From the NCBI GenBank assembly GCA_947476475.1, contig CANJQT010000005.1, positions 22,146 to 86,145 on the forward strand: a DNA stretch of 64,000 nucleotides, given 5' to 3'. The notes under the pieces were generated by a model. The model was not told the origin of the DNA and made no database searches. It saw only the letters and a program-made list of their open reading frames with translations. Each line of letters begins with the position of its first letter. Within the stretch, counting starts at the first letter, position 1. Made by a program: the position numbers and the translations under genes. The DNA comes from Paracoccaceae bacterium (GTDB lineage Bacteria; Pseudomonadota; Alphaproteobacteria; Rhodobacterales; Rhodobacteraceae). Of this stretch, positions 45,504 to 55,609 are shown piece after piece.

Positions 45504-46658
45504 ATGCTGAAACGTGTGCTGATTTCCACCACGATTCTGGCCGTAGCCGGAAGCAATATGGCCTTCGCCCAGATGACCGAAGTGGGCGCGGGCGAGGGTG
45601 CGCTGAACATCGTTGCCTGGCCGGGATACATCGAGCGCGGCGAGACTGACAAAGCCTATGACTGGGTGACGAAGTTCGAGGAAGCTACTGGCTGCATGGT
45701 CAGCGTGAAAACCGCCAATACGTCTGACGAGATGGTGGCGCTGATGAACGAAGGTGGCTTCGATCTGGTCACCGCCTCGGGTGACGCCAGCTTGCGGTTG
45801 GTGGCCGGGGCGCGGGTGCAGCCGATCAACACGGATCTGGTTCCCTCCTGGTCGAAGATCGACGAGCGGCTTCAGAATGCCTCATGGCATACGGTTGACG
45901 GGGTTCATTATGGCGTACCCTATCAGTGGGGGCCGAATGTGTTGATGTACAACACCAACGTGTTCAAGGAGCCGCCGAAGAGCTGGTCGGTGGTGTTCGA
46001 GGAACAGACCCTGCCAGACGGCAAGTCGAACAAGGGCCGGGTGCAGGCCTATGACGGGCCTATCCACATTGCCGATGCGGCCCAGTATCTGATGGCCCAC
46101 AAGCCCGAACTTGGCATCACCTCGCCCTATGAACTGAACGAGGATCAGTACAAGGCGGCGCTGGACCTGCTGCGCCAGCAGCGTGAACTGGTGGGGCGTT
46201 ATTGGCATGATGCGATGATTCAGATTGATGACTTCAAGAATGAAGGCGTTGTTGCATCGGGTTCTTGGCCGTTCCAGGTCGGGCTTCTGGCTGCGGAAGG
46301 CCAGCCAGTGGCTTCGACGATCCCGGAAGAAGGGGCGACAGGCTGGGCAGACACGACGATGATGGAGGCCGACGCCGCACATCCGAACTGTGCCTACATG
46401 TGGATGGAACATACGCTGTCATCGAACCTGCAGTCGGATCTGTCGACCTGGTTCGGGTCGGTTCCTGTGGTGCCTGCCGCCTGCACCGACGGGTCTGGCA
46501 TGCAGACCGCCGAGGGCTGCACAGCCAATGGCATGGATGATTTCGACCGTATCCGTTTCTGGACCACGCCCACTGCCAATTGCGCCCAGGGCGAGAATGC
46601 CTGCGTGCCCTACTATCGTTGGGTCAGCGATTATATCGGCGTGATCGGCGGACGCTGA
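45504..46658 (+). CDS. Periplasmic binding protein of a polyamine-type ABC transporter
   Basis: 384 residues with a signal peptide (ISTTILAVAGSNMAFA) and the PotD/PotF-type fold, for example ALNIVAWPGYIERG near the start. It carries several Cys in the last third (HPNCAYMW, VVPAACTDG, EGCTANG, NCAQGENAC), probably in disulfides. The ribosome-binding site GGGAGAG precedes ATG 45504. It is the first gene of the transporter operon; PatD downstream makes putrescine, or a close analogue, the likely ligand. Confidence 0.85.
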   Translation: MLKRVLISTTILAVAGSNMAFAQMTEVGAGEGALNIVAWPGYIERGETDKAYDWVTKFEEATGCMVSVKTANTSDEMVALMNEGGFDLVTASGDASLRLVAGARVQPINTDLVPSWSKIDERLQNASWHTVDGVHYGVPYQWGPNVLMYNTNVFKEPPKSWSVVFEEQTLPDGKSNKGRVQAYDGPIHIADAAQYLMAHKPELGITSPYELNEDQYKAALDLLRQQRELVGRYWHDAMIQIDDFKNEGVVASGSWPFQVGLLAAEGQPVASTIPEEGATGWADTTMMEADAAHPNCAYMWMEHTLSSNLQSDLSTWFGSVPVVPAACTDGSGMQTAEGCTANGMDDFDRIRFWTTPTANCAQGENACVPYYRWVSDYIGVIGGR

Positions 46659-46706
46659 TCCTATCCTGATTTCCCCGGCCCTGCCGGGTTTCATCGGACA
46701 CAATTT

Positions 46707-46727
46707 CCCCCGGCAGGTTGCCGGGGG
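46707..46727 (+). other. Stem-loop between the binding-protein and ATPase genes
   Basis: CCCCCGGCA / TGCCGGGGG, a perfect 9-bp stem with a three-base loop, not followed by T residues. Such hairpins often protect the binding-protein mRNA 3' end so that it is made in excess. Confidence 0.5.
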
Positions 46728-46745
46728 TAACTTTGGATTTATGTC

Positions 46746-47750
46746 ATGACCACTGCTGTCGAATTTAGTTCTGTTTCCCGCCATTTCGGCGCGCCCGACC
46801 GTTTGGTGAAGGCGGTCGATCAGGTGGATCTGGTGATTGAGGAAGGATCCTTCTTTGCCATGCTCGGCCCGTCTGGATCGGGAAAGACGACCTGCCTGCG
46901 GCTGATTTCGGGGTTCGAATTGCCCTCGGCCGGGGAGATCCGGATCTTTGGCGAGAACTGCTCGGATGTGCCGCCGAACCGGCGCAATGTGAATACGGTT
47001 TTTCAGGACTACGCTTTGTTCCCGCATATGACGGTGCGGGACAATGTGGCTTACGGGCTGATGGTGAAGGGCATCGACAGGCGCACCCGCCGGAGTCGCG
47101 CGGATGACATGCTGGCGCTGGTTAAGCTGGAAGGCTTCGGTGACCGCAAGCCGGCGCAGTTGTCTGGCGGTCAGCGGCAACGGGTGGCGCTGGCGCGGGC
47201 TCTGGTCAATGAGCCGCGGGTTCTGTTGCTGGACGAACCATTGGGAGCACTGGACCTGAAGCTGCGCGAGGCGATGCAGGACGAGTTGAAGAGTCTGCAG
47301 AAGCGGCTTGGTATCACCTTCGTATTTGTCACTCACGATCAGGGCGAAGCGTTGTCGATGGCCGACCGGGTCGCGGTGTTCAATCAGGGCAAGGTGGCGC
47401 AGGTTGGTAGCCCCTCTGACATTTATGAACGCCCCGCGACCCGTTTTGTTGCAGATTTCGTCGGATCATCAAACGTTTTGCCGCCTGATCTGACCCGCGC
47501 TTTTGGCGGTCCGGCTGAGTGGGCGAGCCTGCGACCGGAGGCGCTGCGCCTCGTGGCGTCGGCGGGGGCCCGGGTGACCGGGCGGGTGACGGCGCTGCGC
47601 TATCTTGGTGCGGGTACGCGCGTGGCGCTGGAAAGCTATGGCCAAGAGCTGGCGGTGTTGGCCCCGGCTGGGTCTGCCTTGCCTGAGACTGGGGCAGAGG
47701 TCGGCCTCGACTGGGACGCGAAGTCCCTGCATATGATGGCGGGCGCGTGA
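46746..47750 (+). CDS. Polyamine-type ABC transporter ATP-binding protein
   Basis: 334 residues. Walker [11 protein letters not shown] loop [20 protein letters not shown], signature [16 protein letters not shown], Walker [16 protein letters not shown] and switch His ([16 protein letters not shown]) are intact. The C-terminal TOBE domain is typical of PotA-type ATPases. It provides energy for import. The stop overlaps the first permease start by one base. Confidence 0.92.
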   Translation: MTTAVEFSSVSRHFGAPDRLVKAVDQVDLVIEEGSFFAMLGPSGSGKTTCLRLISGFELPSAGEIRIFGENCSDVPPNRRNVNTVFQDYALFPHMTVRDNVAYGLMVKGIDRRTRRSRADDMLALVKLEGFGDRKPAQLSGGQRQRVALARALVNEPRVLLLDEPLGALDLKLREAMQDELKSLQKRLGITFVFVTHDQGEALSMADRVAVFNQGKVAQVGSPSDIYERPATRFVADFVGSSNVLPPDLTRAFGGPAEWASLRPEALRLVASAGARVTGRVTALRYLGAGTRVALESYGQELAVLAPAGSALPETGAEVGLDWDAKSLHMMAGA

Positions 47751-48688
47751 TGGGCAGCGCAGCATCTCCTTTGCAGACAGGTCTGGCAGAACGGCTGACC
47801 GCGCTGTTCTGGCGGCGTCCCCGCGTGCTTTTGGCACTGCTGCTGGCCCCGCCGCTATTGTGGCTGGGGCTGGTCTATGTCGGATCTCTGGCAGCTCTTC
47901 TGTGGCAGAGTTTCTATTCGATTGATGAGTTTTCCGGAGTGGTGAAGCAAGAGTTCACCCTGAAGACCTTTGGCGAACTGCTGTTGCCGCAGAATTACGA
48001 CATCATTCTGCGCACCGTCAGCATGGCCGCCGCCGTCACGCTTGCATCGGTCATCCTGGCCTTTCCGGTGGCTTTCTTTGCCGCGCGTTTCGCCAATGGC
48101 CGCTGGAAGGCAGTCTTCTATTTGGGGATCATGCTGCCCTTGTGGTCCTCTTATTTGGTCAAGGTCTATGCTTGGAAACTGATTCTGGCCAAGGAAGGTA
48201 TCATCACCTGGGCCGCGAACGGAATCGGCGCAGGATCGGTGCTGGACGCGGTTCTGACGACGCCGGTGATTGGCGGCAATTCGCTTTCCACCTCTTACCT
48301 CGGCACTTTCCTGGTCTTTGTCTACGTCTGGCTGCCCTACATGATCCTGCCGATGCAGGCGTCGCTTGAACGGGTGCCAACTTCAATGCTGGAAGCATCT
48401 GCCGACCTCGGAGCGGGCGGTCTGCGCACCCTCTGGAGCGTGACCCTGCCTTTGGCGCTGCCGGGGGTAATTGCCGGGTCGATCTTCACCTTCTCGCTGA
48501 CATTGGGCGATTACATCATCCCGCAGATCATCGGCAATTCGGCCAGTTTCATCGGGATGGCCGTCTATCAGTTGCAGGGCACCGCCGGGAACATTCCGCT
48601 CGCGGCAGCGTTTGCAGTGATCCCGATCCTGATCATGCTTGTCTATCTGGCGATTGCGCGCCGTCTGGGGGCTTTCGATGCGCTCTGA
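47750..48688 (+). CDS. Polyamine-type ABC transporter permease (PotB/PotH-like)
   Basis: About 312 residues with six membrane helices. The EAA-type loop ([20 protein letters not shown]) that contacts the ATPase is present. It begins at ATG 47750, overlapping the ATPase stop; a GTG codon directly before is the alternative. It overlaps the second permease gene by 11 bases. Confidence 0.9.
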   Translation: MGSAASPLQTGLAERLTALFWRRPRVLLALLLAPPLLWLGLVYVGSLAALLWQSFYSIDEFSGVVKQEFTLKTFGELLLPQNYDIILRTVSMAAAVTLASVILAFPVAFFAARFANGRWKAVFYLGIMLPLWSSYLVKVYAWKLILAKEGIITWAANGIGAGSVLDAVLTTPVIGGNSLSTSYLGTFLVFVYVWLPYMILPMQASLERVPTSMLEASADLGAGGLRTLWSVTLPLALPGVIAGSIFTFSLTLGDYIIPQIIGNSASFIGMAVYQLQGTAGNIPLAAAFAVIPILIMLVYLAIARRLGAFDAL

Positions 48689-49484
48689 TCGTCCGCCGCT
48701 GCTTTTGACCTTTGGTGCCATCGGTGGGCTGTTGTTCCTGCATCTGCCGATCCTGCTGATCTTCCTTTACGCTTTCACCACCGAGGAAAAGAGCTTTGCC
48801 TTTCCACCGCCGGGCCTGACCACCGAATGGTTCGGCGTGGCGTGGAACCGGGCCGACATCTGGCCGCCGCTGTGGCTGTCGTTGAAGGTGGCGGCGATTT
48901 CGTCGGGGCTGGCGATCATCCTAGGCACGCTTTGCGCTGCTGCGATGTCGCGGGCCCGGTTTTTCGGGCGGGATACGATTTCGCTTCTGGTGATCTTGCC
49001 GATTGCCCTGCCGGGGATCATCACCGGGATGAGCCTTCGGTCGGCTTTCGCCATGGCCGACATTCCCTTCTCGACCCTGACCATCGTGCTGGGGCACGCC
49101 ACCTTCTGCATTGTCATCGTCTATAACAATGCGGTGGCGCGGTTCCGCCGACTGGGCACGTCGCTGAGCGAGGCTTCGGCCGATCTGGGGGCCACGACAT
49201 TTCAGACCTTTCGCCATGTGATCCTGCCCAATCTGGGGACAGCACTTCTGGCCGGGGCGATGCTGGCTTTTGCCTTGTCGTTCGACGAGGTGATCGTGAC
49301 CACTTTCACCGCGGGTCAGCAGAAAACCATGCCGATCTGGATGCTGGATGAACTGGTGCGTCCGCGTCAGCGGCCGGTGACAAACGTGGTGGCGATCGTG
49401 GTTTTTGCGGCCACCTTCCTGCCGATCCTAGCGGCCTATTACCTGACTGGCGGCGGTGAAGAGACCGCCGGCGGCGGCAAATGA
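48678..49484 (+). CDS. Polyamine-type ABC transporter permease (PotC/PotI-like)
   Basis: 268 residues, six helices, with the EAA loop [20 protein letters not shown]. It forms the channel with the previous permease. ATG 48678 gives [20 protein letters not shown], with a short cytoplasmic N-terminus; an upstream start would overlap more. The stop overlaps an ATG of the aldehyde dehydrogenase gene. Confidence 0.9.
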   Translation: MRSDRPPLLLTFGAIGGLLFLHLPILLIFLYAFTTEEKSFAFPPPGLTTEWFGVAWNRADIWPPLWLSLKVAAISSGLAIILGTLCAAAMSRARFFGRDTISLLVILPIALPGIITGMSLRSAFAMADIPFSTLTIVLGHATFCIVIVYNNAVARFRRLGTSLSEASADLGATTFQTFRHVILPNLGTALLAGAMLAFALSFDEVIVTTFTAGQQKTMPIWMLDELVRPRQRPVTNVVAIVVFAATFLPILAAYYLTGGGEETAGGGK

Positions 49485-49495
49485 AAGGACCCATG

Positions 49496-50935
49496 ATGAC
49501 CTTGCACATTGATACCGAAATGCTGGTTGGCGACCGGCTGGAAAAGGGTGAAGAGGCCAAGGAAAAGGTTCTGAACCCGCGCACGGGGAGGCTGATCCTT
49601 GATGTGGCCGAAGCTTCGACCGATCAGATTGACCGAGCGGTGGCGGCGGCGCGCAAGGCGTTTAACGGGTGGTCGATGACCACGCCTTCAGAACGTTCCG
49701 CGGCCCTGCACCGGATTGCCGACGCAATCGAGGGGCATGCAGACGGGTTTGCGGCGCTGGAGGCATTGAACTGCGGTAAGCCGATCAATGCGGCGCGCAA
49801 TGACGAGATACCGGCGATTGTTGATTGCTTCCGTTTCTTCGCTGGTGCGGTACGCAATCAGCACGGGGCAATTGCCGGAGAGTATCTGGCAGGCCACACG
49901 TCGATGATCCGCCGCGATGCGGTGGGGGTTGTCGCCTCGATTGCGCCCTGGAACTATCCGTTGATGATGATGGCCTGGAAACTGGCCCCGGCGATTGGGG
50001 CGGGCAATTGCATCATCTTCAAGCCTTCGGAGCAGACACCGCTTTCGGCGCTGAAACTCGCGCGGGTGTTGGCAGAGATTCTGCCAGTCGGCGTGGTCAG
50101 CGTTTTGCCGGGGCGGGGCGAGACGGTGGGCAACTACCTGATCAACCATCCCGGCGTAGACATGATCAGCCTGACGGGCGATGTGGCCACCGGAAAGAAA
50201 ATGCTGCAAGCCGCGTCTAAGTCGGTCAAGCGCACCCATCTGGAACTGGGCGGCAAGGCCCCGGTGGTGGTCTTCGATGACGCCGATCTGGCTGAGGTGG
50301 TCGATGGGTTGCGCGCTTTTGGCTATTACAATGCCGGGCAGGATTGCACGGCGGCCTGCCGCATCTATGCGGGCAAGAAGATATATGACCGGCTGGTGGC
50401 AGATCTGTCGGCGGCAGTGTCGACCATCCAGCTGGGCAATGCGGATGACACGACAAACGAAATTGGCCCCCTGATCAGCCTGCGGCAACGCGACCGGGTG
50501 GCAAGTTTCGTCGAGCGCGCCCGCGAACAGCCGCATCTTTCGGTCACGACGGGTGGCACGGTGATGGGCGAGGGGGGCTTTTATTACCGGCCCACCGTGA
50601 TCGCCGGAGCAAGGCAAGAGGATGAGATCGTCCGCCGCGAGGTATTTGGCCCGGTCGTGTCGATAACGCCCTTCGCGGACGTGGATCAGGCGGTCGCCTG
50701 GGCCAATGACAGCGACTATGGTCTGGCCTCGTCGGTCTGGACCCGAGATGTGGGCCGAGCGATGGCGACCGCTGCGCGGCTGCGCTATGGCTGCACCTGG
50801 ATCAACACGCACTTCATGCTGGTCAATGAAATGCCTCACGGCGGGCTGAAGCAATCCGGTTACGGCAAGGACATGTCGGCCTATGCCTTGGAGGACTATT
50901 CGGTAGTCCGCCATGTGATGGTGAAGCACGGGTGA
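49496..50935 (+). CDS. patD: Gamma-aminobutyraldehyde dehydrogenase (PatD-like)
   Basis: 479 residues, NAD-dependent aldehyde dehydrogenase. It has the cofactor motif [15 protein letters not shown], the Glu motif [10 protein letters not shown] and the catalytic Cys in [33 protein letters not shown] is very close to E. coli PatD as I recall it. It oxidises 4-aminobutanal, from putrescine, to 4-aminobutyrate. ATG 49496 has AAAGGA six bases upstream; ATG codons at 49481 and 49493 are alternatives. It is coupled to the transporter genes, so uptake and catabolism of putrescine are likely linked. The aminotransferase step is not in the window. Confidence 0.85.
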   Translation: MTLHIDTEMLVGDRLEKGEEAKEKVLNPRTGRLILDVAEASTDQIDRAVAAARKAFNGWSMTTPSERSAALHRIADAIEGHADGFAALEALNCGKPINAARNDEIPAIVDCFRFFAGAVRNQHGAIAGEYLAGHTSMIRRDAVGVVASIAPWNYPLMMMAWKLAPAIGAGNCIIFKPSEQTPLSALKLARVLAEILPVGVVSVLPGRGETVGNYLINHPGVDMISLTGDVATGKKMLQAASKSVKRTHLELGGKAPVVVFDDADLAEVVDGLRAFGYYNAGQDCTAACRIYAGKKIYDRLVADLSAAVSTIQLGNADDTTNEIGPLISLRQRDRVASFVERAREQPHLSVTTGGTVMGEGGFYYRPTVIAGARQEDEIVRREVFGPVVSITPFADVDQAVAWANDSDYGLASSVWTRDVGRAMATAARLRYGCTWINTHFMLVNEMPHGGLKQSGYGKDMSAYALEDYSVVRHVMVKHG

Positions 50936-50943
50936 GTGGCATT

Positions 50944-50971
50944 CCGGCGCGTGCCGCGCGTGCCGGATTTT
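50944..50971 (+). terminator. Terminator after patD
   Basis: CCGGCGCG-TGCCG-CGCGTGCCGG forms a hairpin of about eight pairs with G-T wobbles, followed by ATTTT. It begins nine bases after the patD stop. Confidence 0.55.
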
Positions 50972-51010
50972 CACCTTTATTCGCCGTGCCCCGACTCGTA
51001 GTCTTGGGGC

Positions 51011-51742
51011 ATGAGTCTTGTCCTCTATTCTGCGTTGTATGGTCACAAGGAACCGCTGAACCTTCAGGTTTTCGGCTCCTTTACCCATGTGCGGCGGGTG
51101 CTGTTCACCGACCGAACCGACCTCGTCTTTCCCGGTGTCGAGATCATCCATGATTCACTGGACGGGCTGGAGCCAGCGCGCGCTTCGCGCCGGGCCAAGC
51201 TGATGCCGCATCGGTACTTGCCCGAGGAATGGTCGATCTGGCTGGACAACAAATCCCGGTTGAAGCGCGACCCGGCAGAAGTTCTGGCGGCGCTGCAGGG
51301 CCAGTCAGGCGTCGGTTTTTTCGCCTTTCCGCATTTCCGCCGTGACTGCGTTTACCAGGAAGGTCAGGCGGTCTGGGAAAATGGTCTTGACGATTACCTT
51401 ACGGTCAGGAACCGCCTGAACGATTACCGGGCGGAAGGGATGCCTGCACATTCCGGCCTGATCGAAGGGCACTTTCTGGTGCGCCGTCATCACGACCCTG
51501 ATCTGGTGGGTTTTGGCGAGCGCTGGTTCGATCAGGTGCTAAAGTATTCGCGCCGTGATCAGCTGTCCTTTCCTTATCTTGTCTGGAATATGGGTCTGCG
51601 CCATGACCTGATCACTGCCCTTGAGTGGCGCGAGACGGTGGAGTTCGATCACTTGGATCGGCGCAGCCGCACCCCGGATTTCCCCCGCCGCAATCGGGCC
51701 TGGCAGGTTGCGCGTCGGCTATGGCACCGTATGCGTGGCTGA
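51011..51742 (+). CDS. DUF616-type glycosyltransferase-like protein
   Basis: 243 residues beginning MSLVLYSALYGHKEPLN. The pattern (GVEIIHDSLDGLEPARASRR, KLMPHRYLPEEWSIWLDNKS) is that of the DUF616 / TOD1-MUCI70-like glycosyltransferase group, in which WLDNK carries a DxD-like aspartate. No signal peptide. It lies 2.5 kb from the capsule genes, so a role in surface polysaccharide is possible but only inferred. Substrate unknown. Confidence 0.65.
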   Translation: MSLVLYSALYGHKEPLNLQVFGSFTHVRRVLFTDRTDLVFPGVEIIHDSLDGLEPARASRRAKLMPHRYLPEEWSIWLDNKSRLKRDPAEVLAALQGQSGVGFFAFPHFRRDCVYQEGQAVWENGLDDYLTVRNRLNDYRAEGMPAHSGLIEGHFLVRRHHDPDLVGFGERWFDQVLKYSRRDQLSFPYLVWNMGLRHDLITALEWRETVEFDHLDRRSRTPDFPRRNRAWQVARRLWHRMRG

Positions 51743-51958
51743 CGGAAGCGCCTTTTGCAGGCATTTCTTGATCGGATATCTGCAATGATGCCAGATTGTC
51801 ATCCATTTTCGAACATCTATGCCTGCCGCCGTCGTGCGCCCTGAGTCTTTGCCGCCACAGGTGAAAAGTCCAAATGTGGTGGCCGGCAAAAGTGACTACC
51901 CATGCTGTGGGTGTGGGCCTATAGTTATCGTGGCCAATGGGGATCAGGGGAGTAGGGA

Positions 51959-52426
51959 ATGCGCTGTCCGTTTTGCGGGAATGTCGATACGCAGGTCAAG
52001 GATTCCCGTCCCGCAGAAGATCACGTCTCGATACGCCGCCGCCGCTTTTGCCCGGCCTGCGGCGGGCGTTTCACCACTTATGAGCGGGTGCAGTTGCGCG
52101 ATCTGGTGGTGATCAAGTCGAGCGGCAAGCGCGAAGACTTTGATCGGTCAAAACTTGAACGTTCGATCCGCATCGCCATGCAGAAGCGCCCGGTTGAACC
52201 CGAACGGCTGGATCAAATGATTTCCGGCATTGTGCGGCGGCTTGAATCGCTGGGCGAAACCGATATTCCCTCGAAGACGATTGGCGAGATCGTGATGGAG
52301 AGTCTGGCCCGGATCGATACGGTGGGATATGTGCGCTTTGCCAGCGTTTACAAGAACTTCCAGGCCGCTGATGATTTTGACAAGTTCGTCTCGGAACTCC
52401 GCCCCTCGGGCGGCAATGACGAGTGA
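51959..52426 (+). CDS. nrdR: Transcriptional repressor NrdR
   Basis: 155 residues, the family length. An N-terminal zinc ribbon ([27 protein letters not shown]) is followed by an ATP-cone domain ([20 protein letters not shown]) that senses ATP and dATP. It represses ribonucleotide reductase genes. Its stop overlaps the GTG start of ribD (GTGA), a coupling common in bacteria. Confidence 0.96.
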   Translation: MRCPFCGNVDTQVKDSRPAEDHVSIRRRRFCPACGGRFTTYERVQLRDLVVIKSSGKREDFDRSKLERSIRIAMQKRPVEPERLDQMISGIVRRLESLGETDIPSKTIGEIVMESLARIDTVGYVRFASVYKNFQAADDFDKFVSELRPSGGNDE

Positions 52427-53535
52427 TCACGGCTTCTGACGCGCGCTTTATGGCGCTGGCGATCGGGCTGGGCGCGCGCGGGTTGGGGCAGGTCTGGCCC
52501 AACCCGGCGGTGGGCTGCGTGATCGTGAAGGACGGGCGCATCCTTGGCCGGGGCTGGACGCAGCCGGGCGGGCGGCCTCATGCGGAAACCATGGCGCTGG
52601 CGCAGGCGGGGGAGGGTGTGAGCGGGGCTACGGCCTTTGTCAGTCTTGAGCCCTGCGCTCATCACGGGCAGACCCCTCCTTGTGCCGGGGCATTGATCAC
52701 TGCAGGGGTGGCGCGGGTCGTGAGCGCGCAGGAGGATCCTGATCCAAGGGTGGCCGGACTTGGCCATCAGATGCTGCGCGCTGCCGGCATCGCAGTCGAG
52801 ACCGGCGTTATGGAGGCAGAGGCCGAACGGGTGCAGCGCGGGTTTCTGTGCCGGGTGCGGCTTGGCCGACCGATGCTGACGCTGAAGTTGGCGACCAGCC
52901 TGGACGGACGGATTGCGACCGCTACGGGCGAAAGCAAATGGATCACCGGACCTGAGGCGCGCCGCCATGTGCATCTGATGCGCGCGGCCCATGATGCGGT
53001 TCTGGTGGGGGCGGGGACCGTTCGCGCGGATGATCCCTTGCTGACGGTGCGCGATATCGGGGTTACCCGGCAGCCAGTGCGGATCGTTGCGGCACAAACC
53101 CTTGATTTGCCGCAGGACGGGCATCTGGCCCGCTCGGCGCGTGAGGTGCCCTTGTGGCTGATGCACGGATCTTCGGCGCCGCAGCAGGCCCGCGACTTAT
53201 GGCAGGCCCGGGGCGCGAGGCTGATCGAAATCGCAGAGGTTGGCGACCAGATTGATCTGGCGGCTGCGTTGCGCGCATTGGCCGGCCAGGGCCTGACGCG
53301 GATATTCTGCGAAGGAGGCGGCCAACTGGCGGCCTCATTGCTTGTGCAGGACCTCGTGGATGATCTGGCACTGTTTACGGCGGGCCTGACGCTGGGTGCC
53401 GAGGGACGCGCGGCGCTTGGTGCGCTGAAGCTGTCTGCCCTTGCTGATGCGCGCCGTTTTCGTTTGCAGGAAAGCCGTCTGGTGGGCACAGACCTTTACG
53501 CGCTTTGGACCCGTGATCGGTCATATGCTGTCTGA
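52423..53535 (+). CDS. ribD: Riboflavin biosynthesis deaminase/reductase RibD
   Basis: 370 residues. The N-terminal deaminase has the zinc motif HAETMALAQ and [14 protein letters not shown]. The C-terminal reductase begins with [20 protein letters not shown] and includes [15 protein letters not shown]. It catalyses two steps of the riboflavin pathway from the GTP cyclohydrolase product. It starts with GTG 52423, overlapping nrdR. The capsule block converges on it with only 16 bases between. Confidence 0.95.
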   Translation: MITASDARFMALAIGLGARGLGQVWPNPAVGCVIVKDGRILGRGWTQPGGRPHAETMALAQAGEGVSGATAFVSLEPCAHHGQTPPCAGALITAGVARVVSAQEDPDPRVAGLGHQMLRAAGIAVETGVMEAEAERVQRGFLCRVRLGRPMLTLKLATSLDGRIATATGESKWITGPEARRHVHLMRAAHDAVLVGAGTVRADDPLLTVRDIGVTRQPVRIVAAQTLDLPQDGHLARSAREVPLWLMHGSSAPQQARDLWQARGARLIEIAEVGDQIDLAAALRALAGQGLTRIFCEGGGQLAASLLVQDLVDDLALFTAGLTLGAEGRAALGALKLSALADARRFRLQESRLVGTDLYALWTRDRSYAV

Positions 53536-53551
53536 CTGAGCATGCCATGCA

Positions 53552-55609
53552 TCATGGTCGCCGCCACAGCCATGGCCGGCTGGCCAACAACCCTTGCAAC
53601 TTTGCCAGCAATCGCAGGTGGGCACGGGGCAGAGGCAGCATGTTCTGAGCCAGTCGTTCGATGATCACTTCAGGCGGGCAGGGCAGGCGGCTGACAGGAT
53701 CGAAATAGCGCGGGTAGGCGATCAGTACGGCGTGAGCCAATGCTACTAGTGTCGGGCGGGCGGTGCGGCGGGCAGGGATCGGCCCAAGGTCGCGTGTCAG
53801 GCCCCACCCGGCGTAGAAGGGCGCGCCAAGGCAGGTGACCGGCTTGCCGCGCAGCAGGGCCTCGAACCCGAGGGTGGACGTGATGGTCCAGATCTCGTCC
53901 ACGCTGGCGATCACGGCTGAAGGGTCGGTCATTGGCAGGACCTGATCAGCAAGGCCCACAGTGGCCTCTGGTGGCAGCGCGCCAGGGCGCAGGCCCGCAT
54001 CGACATCGGGGTGGGGTTTGTAAAGGATCACGGCATCAGGGTTTTCCGCGCGTGTCCGTTGCAGAAGCGCAAGGTTGGTCCGTTCCTTCCCTGCGCCCAG
54101 CCGGATTGATGCGTCATCTTCGACCTGGCCGGGCACCAGAATCCGGTGACCTTGCGGCATGTCTGGCAGCGGGTTGGACGCCAGATTGTATTTCGACAGC
54201 CCAGCGGCGGTCAGCGCCGCGATCAGCCGTTCGGCGCGCAAGGCCCCGCCTGGGGGCAGGGGTGCGGCGATCAGGGTTTCGAGATCACTTTCGCGGGTCG
54301 GGTCGTAATAGATGCCGCGTGTATCTGCTACCAAAGACAGGGGGGGCACTAGCGCCGCGCCCAGCCCGCGCGACCGAATAAGCCCGTCCTCGACGTAGCG
54401 GAGTGGCACACCGATAACGCCGCCGCGCATCTCAAACGGAACTTTTGCCGCCCAGACCAATAGCCCCCGGCCTTCGGACTTCGCACGCCCGAAGCCGGCA
54501 TTTGGGTCGTTGGCAAAACGCAGGGAGCGTTTACGCCCGAAGAACCGTTGCAGATGTGCGCGCTTCCAAAGCCGCATGCGGATGGCCACATGGCCGACGC
54601 GGTCGTCGCGGAAGGCGCGGGTTTCGGCCTCTAGCTGATCTAGCGCCTCTTCGAAACTGCACAGGCGGTCGCGGCACGGGTCGTACCATGTCGGGTAAAG
54701 GATCATGGCGGCGGCGAAAAGCTGAGCGCGGGTCAGCTTGCGCTGTCGGCGCCAGACCGGGTTTTGATCGTCCGTCAGGCCCCAGCCTGCATAGAAGGGC
54801 TGGCCGAAGACGCGGGGGCGGTGGCCCGCAAGGATTGCCTCGAATCCCATTTGAGACGAGACAGTATAGACGGCGATGGCCCCTTCCAGAAGATGGTGGG
54901 GTGACAGGTTGGCGCTGGAAAGGCTGACGAGGCCCTGTGCATCCTCGGGGCCGTAATGGCCGGGGCGGTGGCCCGCGTCGGTTTCGGGATGTGTGCGGAT
55001 GACGATGCGGGCGGTGGGATGTTCGTCCTGGGCCACGAACAGCATCTCTCGGAACGTCGAGGCGCGCGCGCCGCAGGCGGTGATCGAGGCATCGCCGCGG
55101 GTCTGGTCGATGATCAGCACATAGCCCGGTTCGGGCGCAGGCAGGGCGGGGTCGAAGGCGTTGTATTTAGACAAATGCCTTGCCCTCAGGCGCGCCATGC
55201 CCGTGCGTGCACGGTCCAGAAGTGCTGTGTCGTCCAAAGGATGGCTGGTCAGCAGCCGTTCCAGAGCGGAAGGAGTGGACGGGTCAAAATGCAGACCCGC
55301 GCGGTCGATCAGAAGGCCAAGCGGCAGGCCGCCGTCGCGGCCGGTGTGAACCGACCTCAGGAAGGCATCCTCGACATGGATCAAGGGGCGATCAAGCGCG
55401 TTCGCGACCTTTTCGCCACGCGGGGCTGTCGGGCTTTGGCCCCATACGCCAACAGCATCCTGCGGCCCCGGCGCGCCCAGGGTTATGTCAAAACCTGCCA
55501 ACGTCAGGATCCGGCGGATGCGCTTTTGCGTGAGAAAACCACCGTTATAGACAAACAGCCGCTGGCGGGATGCGCCAGCGGTGGTGGCATCCTGGTCTTT
55601 GGTGATCAA
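53552..55609 (-). CDS. kpsC: Capsule polysaccharide biosynthesis protein KpsC (tandem Kdo transferase)
   Basis: 685 residues built of two homologous halves, each with the motif FYAGWGLT (residues 272-279 and 598-605) and similar ALERLL / DLETLIAA regions. This is the tandem beta-Kdo transferase architecture of KpsC, which builds the Kdo linker on the lipid anchor of group 2-type capsules. I chose TTG 55609, which overlaps the OPX gene's stop by four bases (TTGA); the ATG at 55684 would overlap it by 79 bases. It is the last gene of the leftward capsule set. Confidence 0.85.
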   Translation of the reverse strand: MITKDQDATTAGASRQRLFVYNGGFLTQKRIRRILTLAGFDITLGAPGPQDAVGVWGQSPTAPRGEKVANALDRPLIHVEDAFLRSVHTGRDGGLPLGLLIDRAGLHFDPSTPSALERLLTSHPLDDTALLDRARTGMARLRARHLSKYNAFDPALPAPEPGYVLIIDQTRGDASITACGARASTFREMLFVAQDEHPTARIVIRTHPETDAGHRPGHYGPEDAQGLVSLSSANLSPHHLLEGAIAVYTVSSQMGFEAILAGHRPRVFGQPFYAGWGLTDDQNPVWRRQRKLTRAQLFAAAMILYPTWYDPCRDRLCSFEEALDQLEAETRAFRDDRVGHVAIRMRLWKRAHLQRFFGRKRSLRFANDPNAGFGRAKSEGRGLLVWAAKVPFEMRGGVIGVPLRYVEDGLIRSRGLGAALVPPLSLVADTRGIYYDPTRESDLETLIAAPLPPGGALRAERLIAALTAAGLSKYNLASNPLPDMPQGHRILVPGQVEDDASIRLGAGKERTNLALLQRTRAENPDAVILYKPHPDVDAGLRPGALPPEATVGLADQVLPMTDPSAVIASVDEIWTITSTLGFEALLRGKPVTCLGAPFYAGWGLTRDLGPIPARRTARPTLVALAHAVLIAYPRYFDPVSRLPCPPEVIIERLAQNMLPLPRAHLRLLAKLQGLLASRPWLWRRP

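Noticed and set aside
49688..51151. Long open frame (487 codons) on the minus strand opposite patD
   Set aside because: Shadow of a certain aldehyde dehydrogenase gene; composition is unlike real proteins here.
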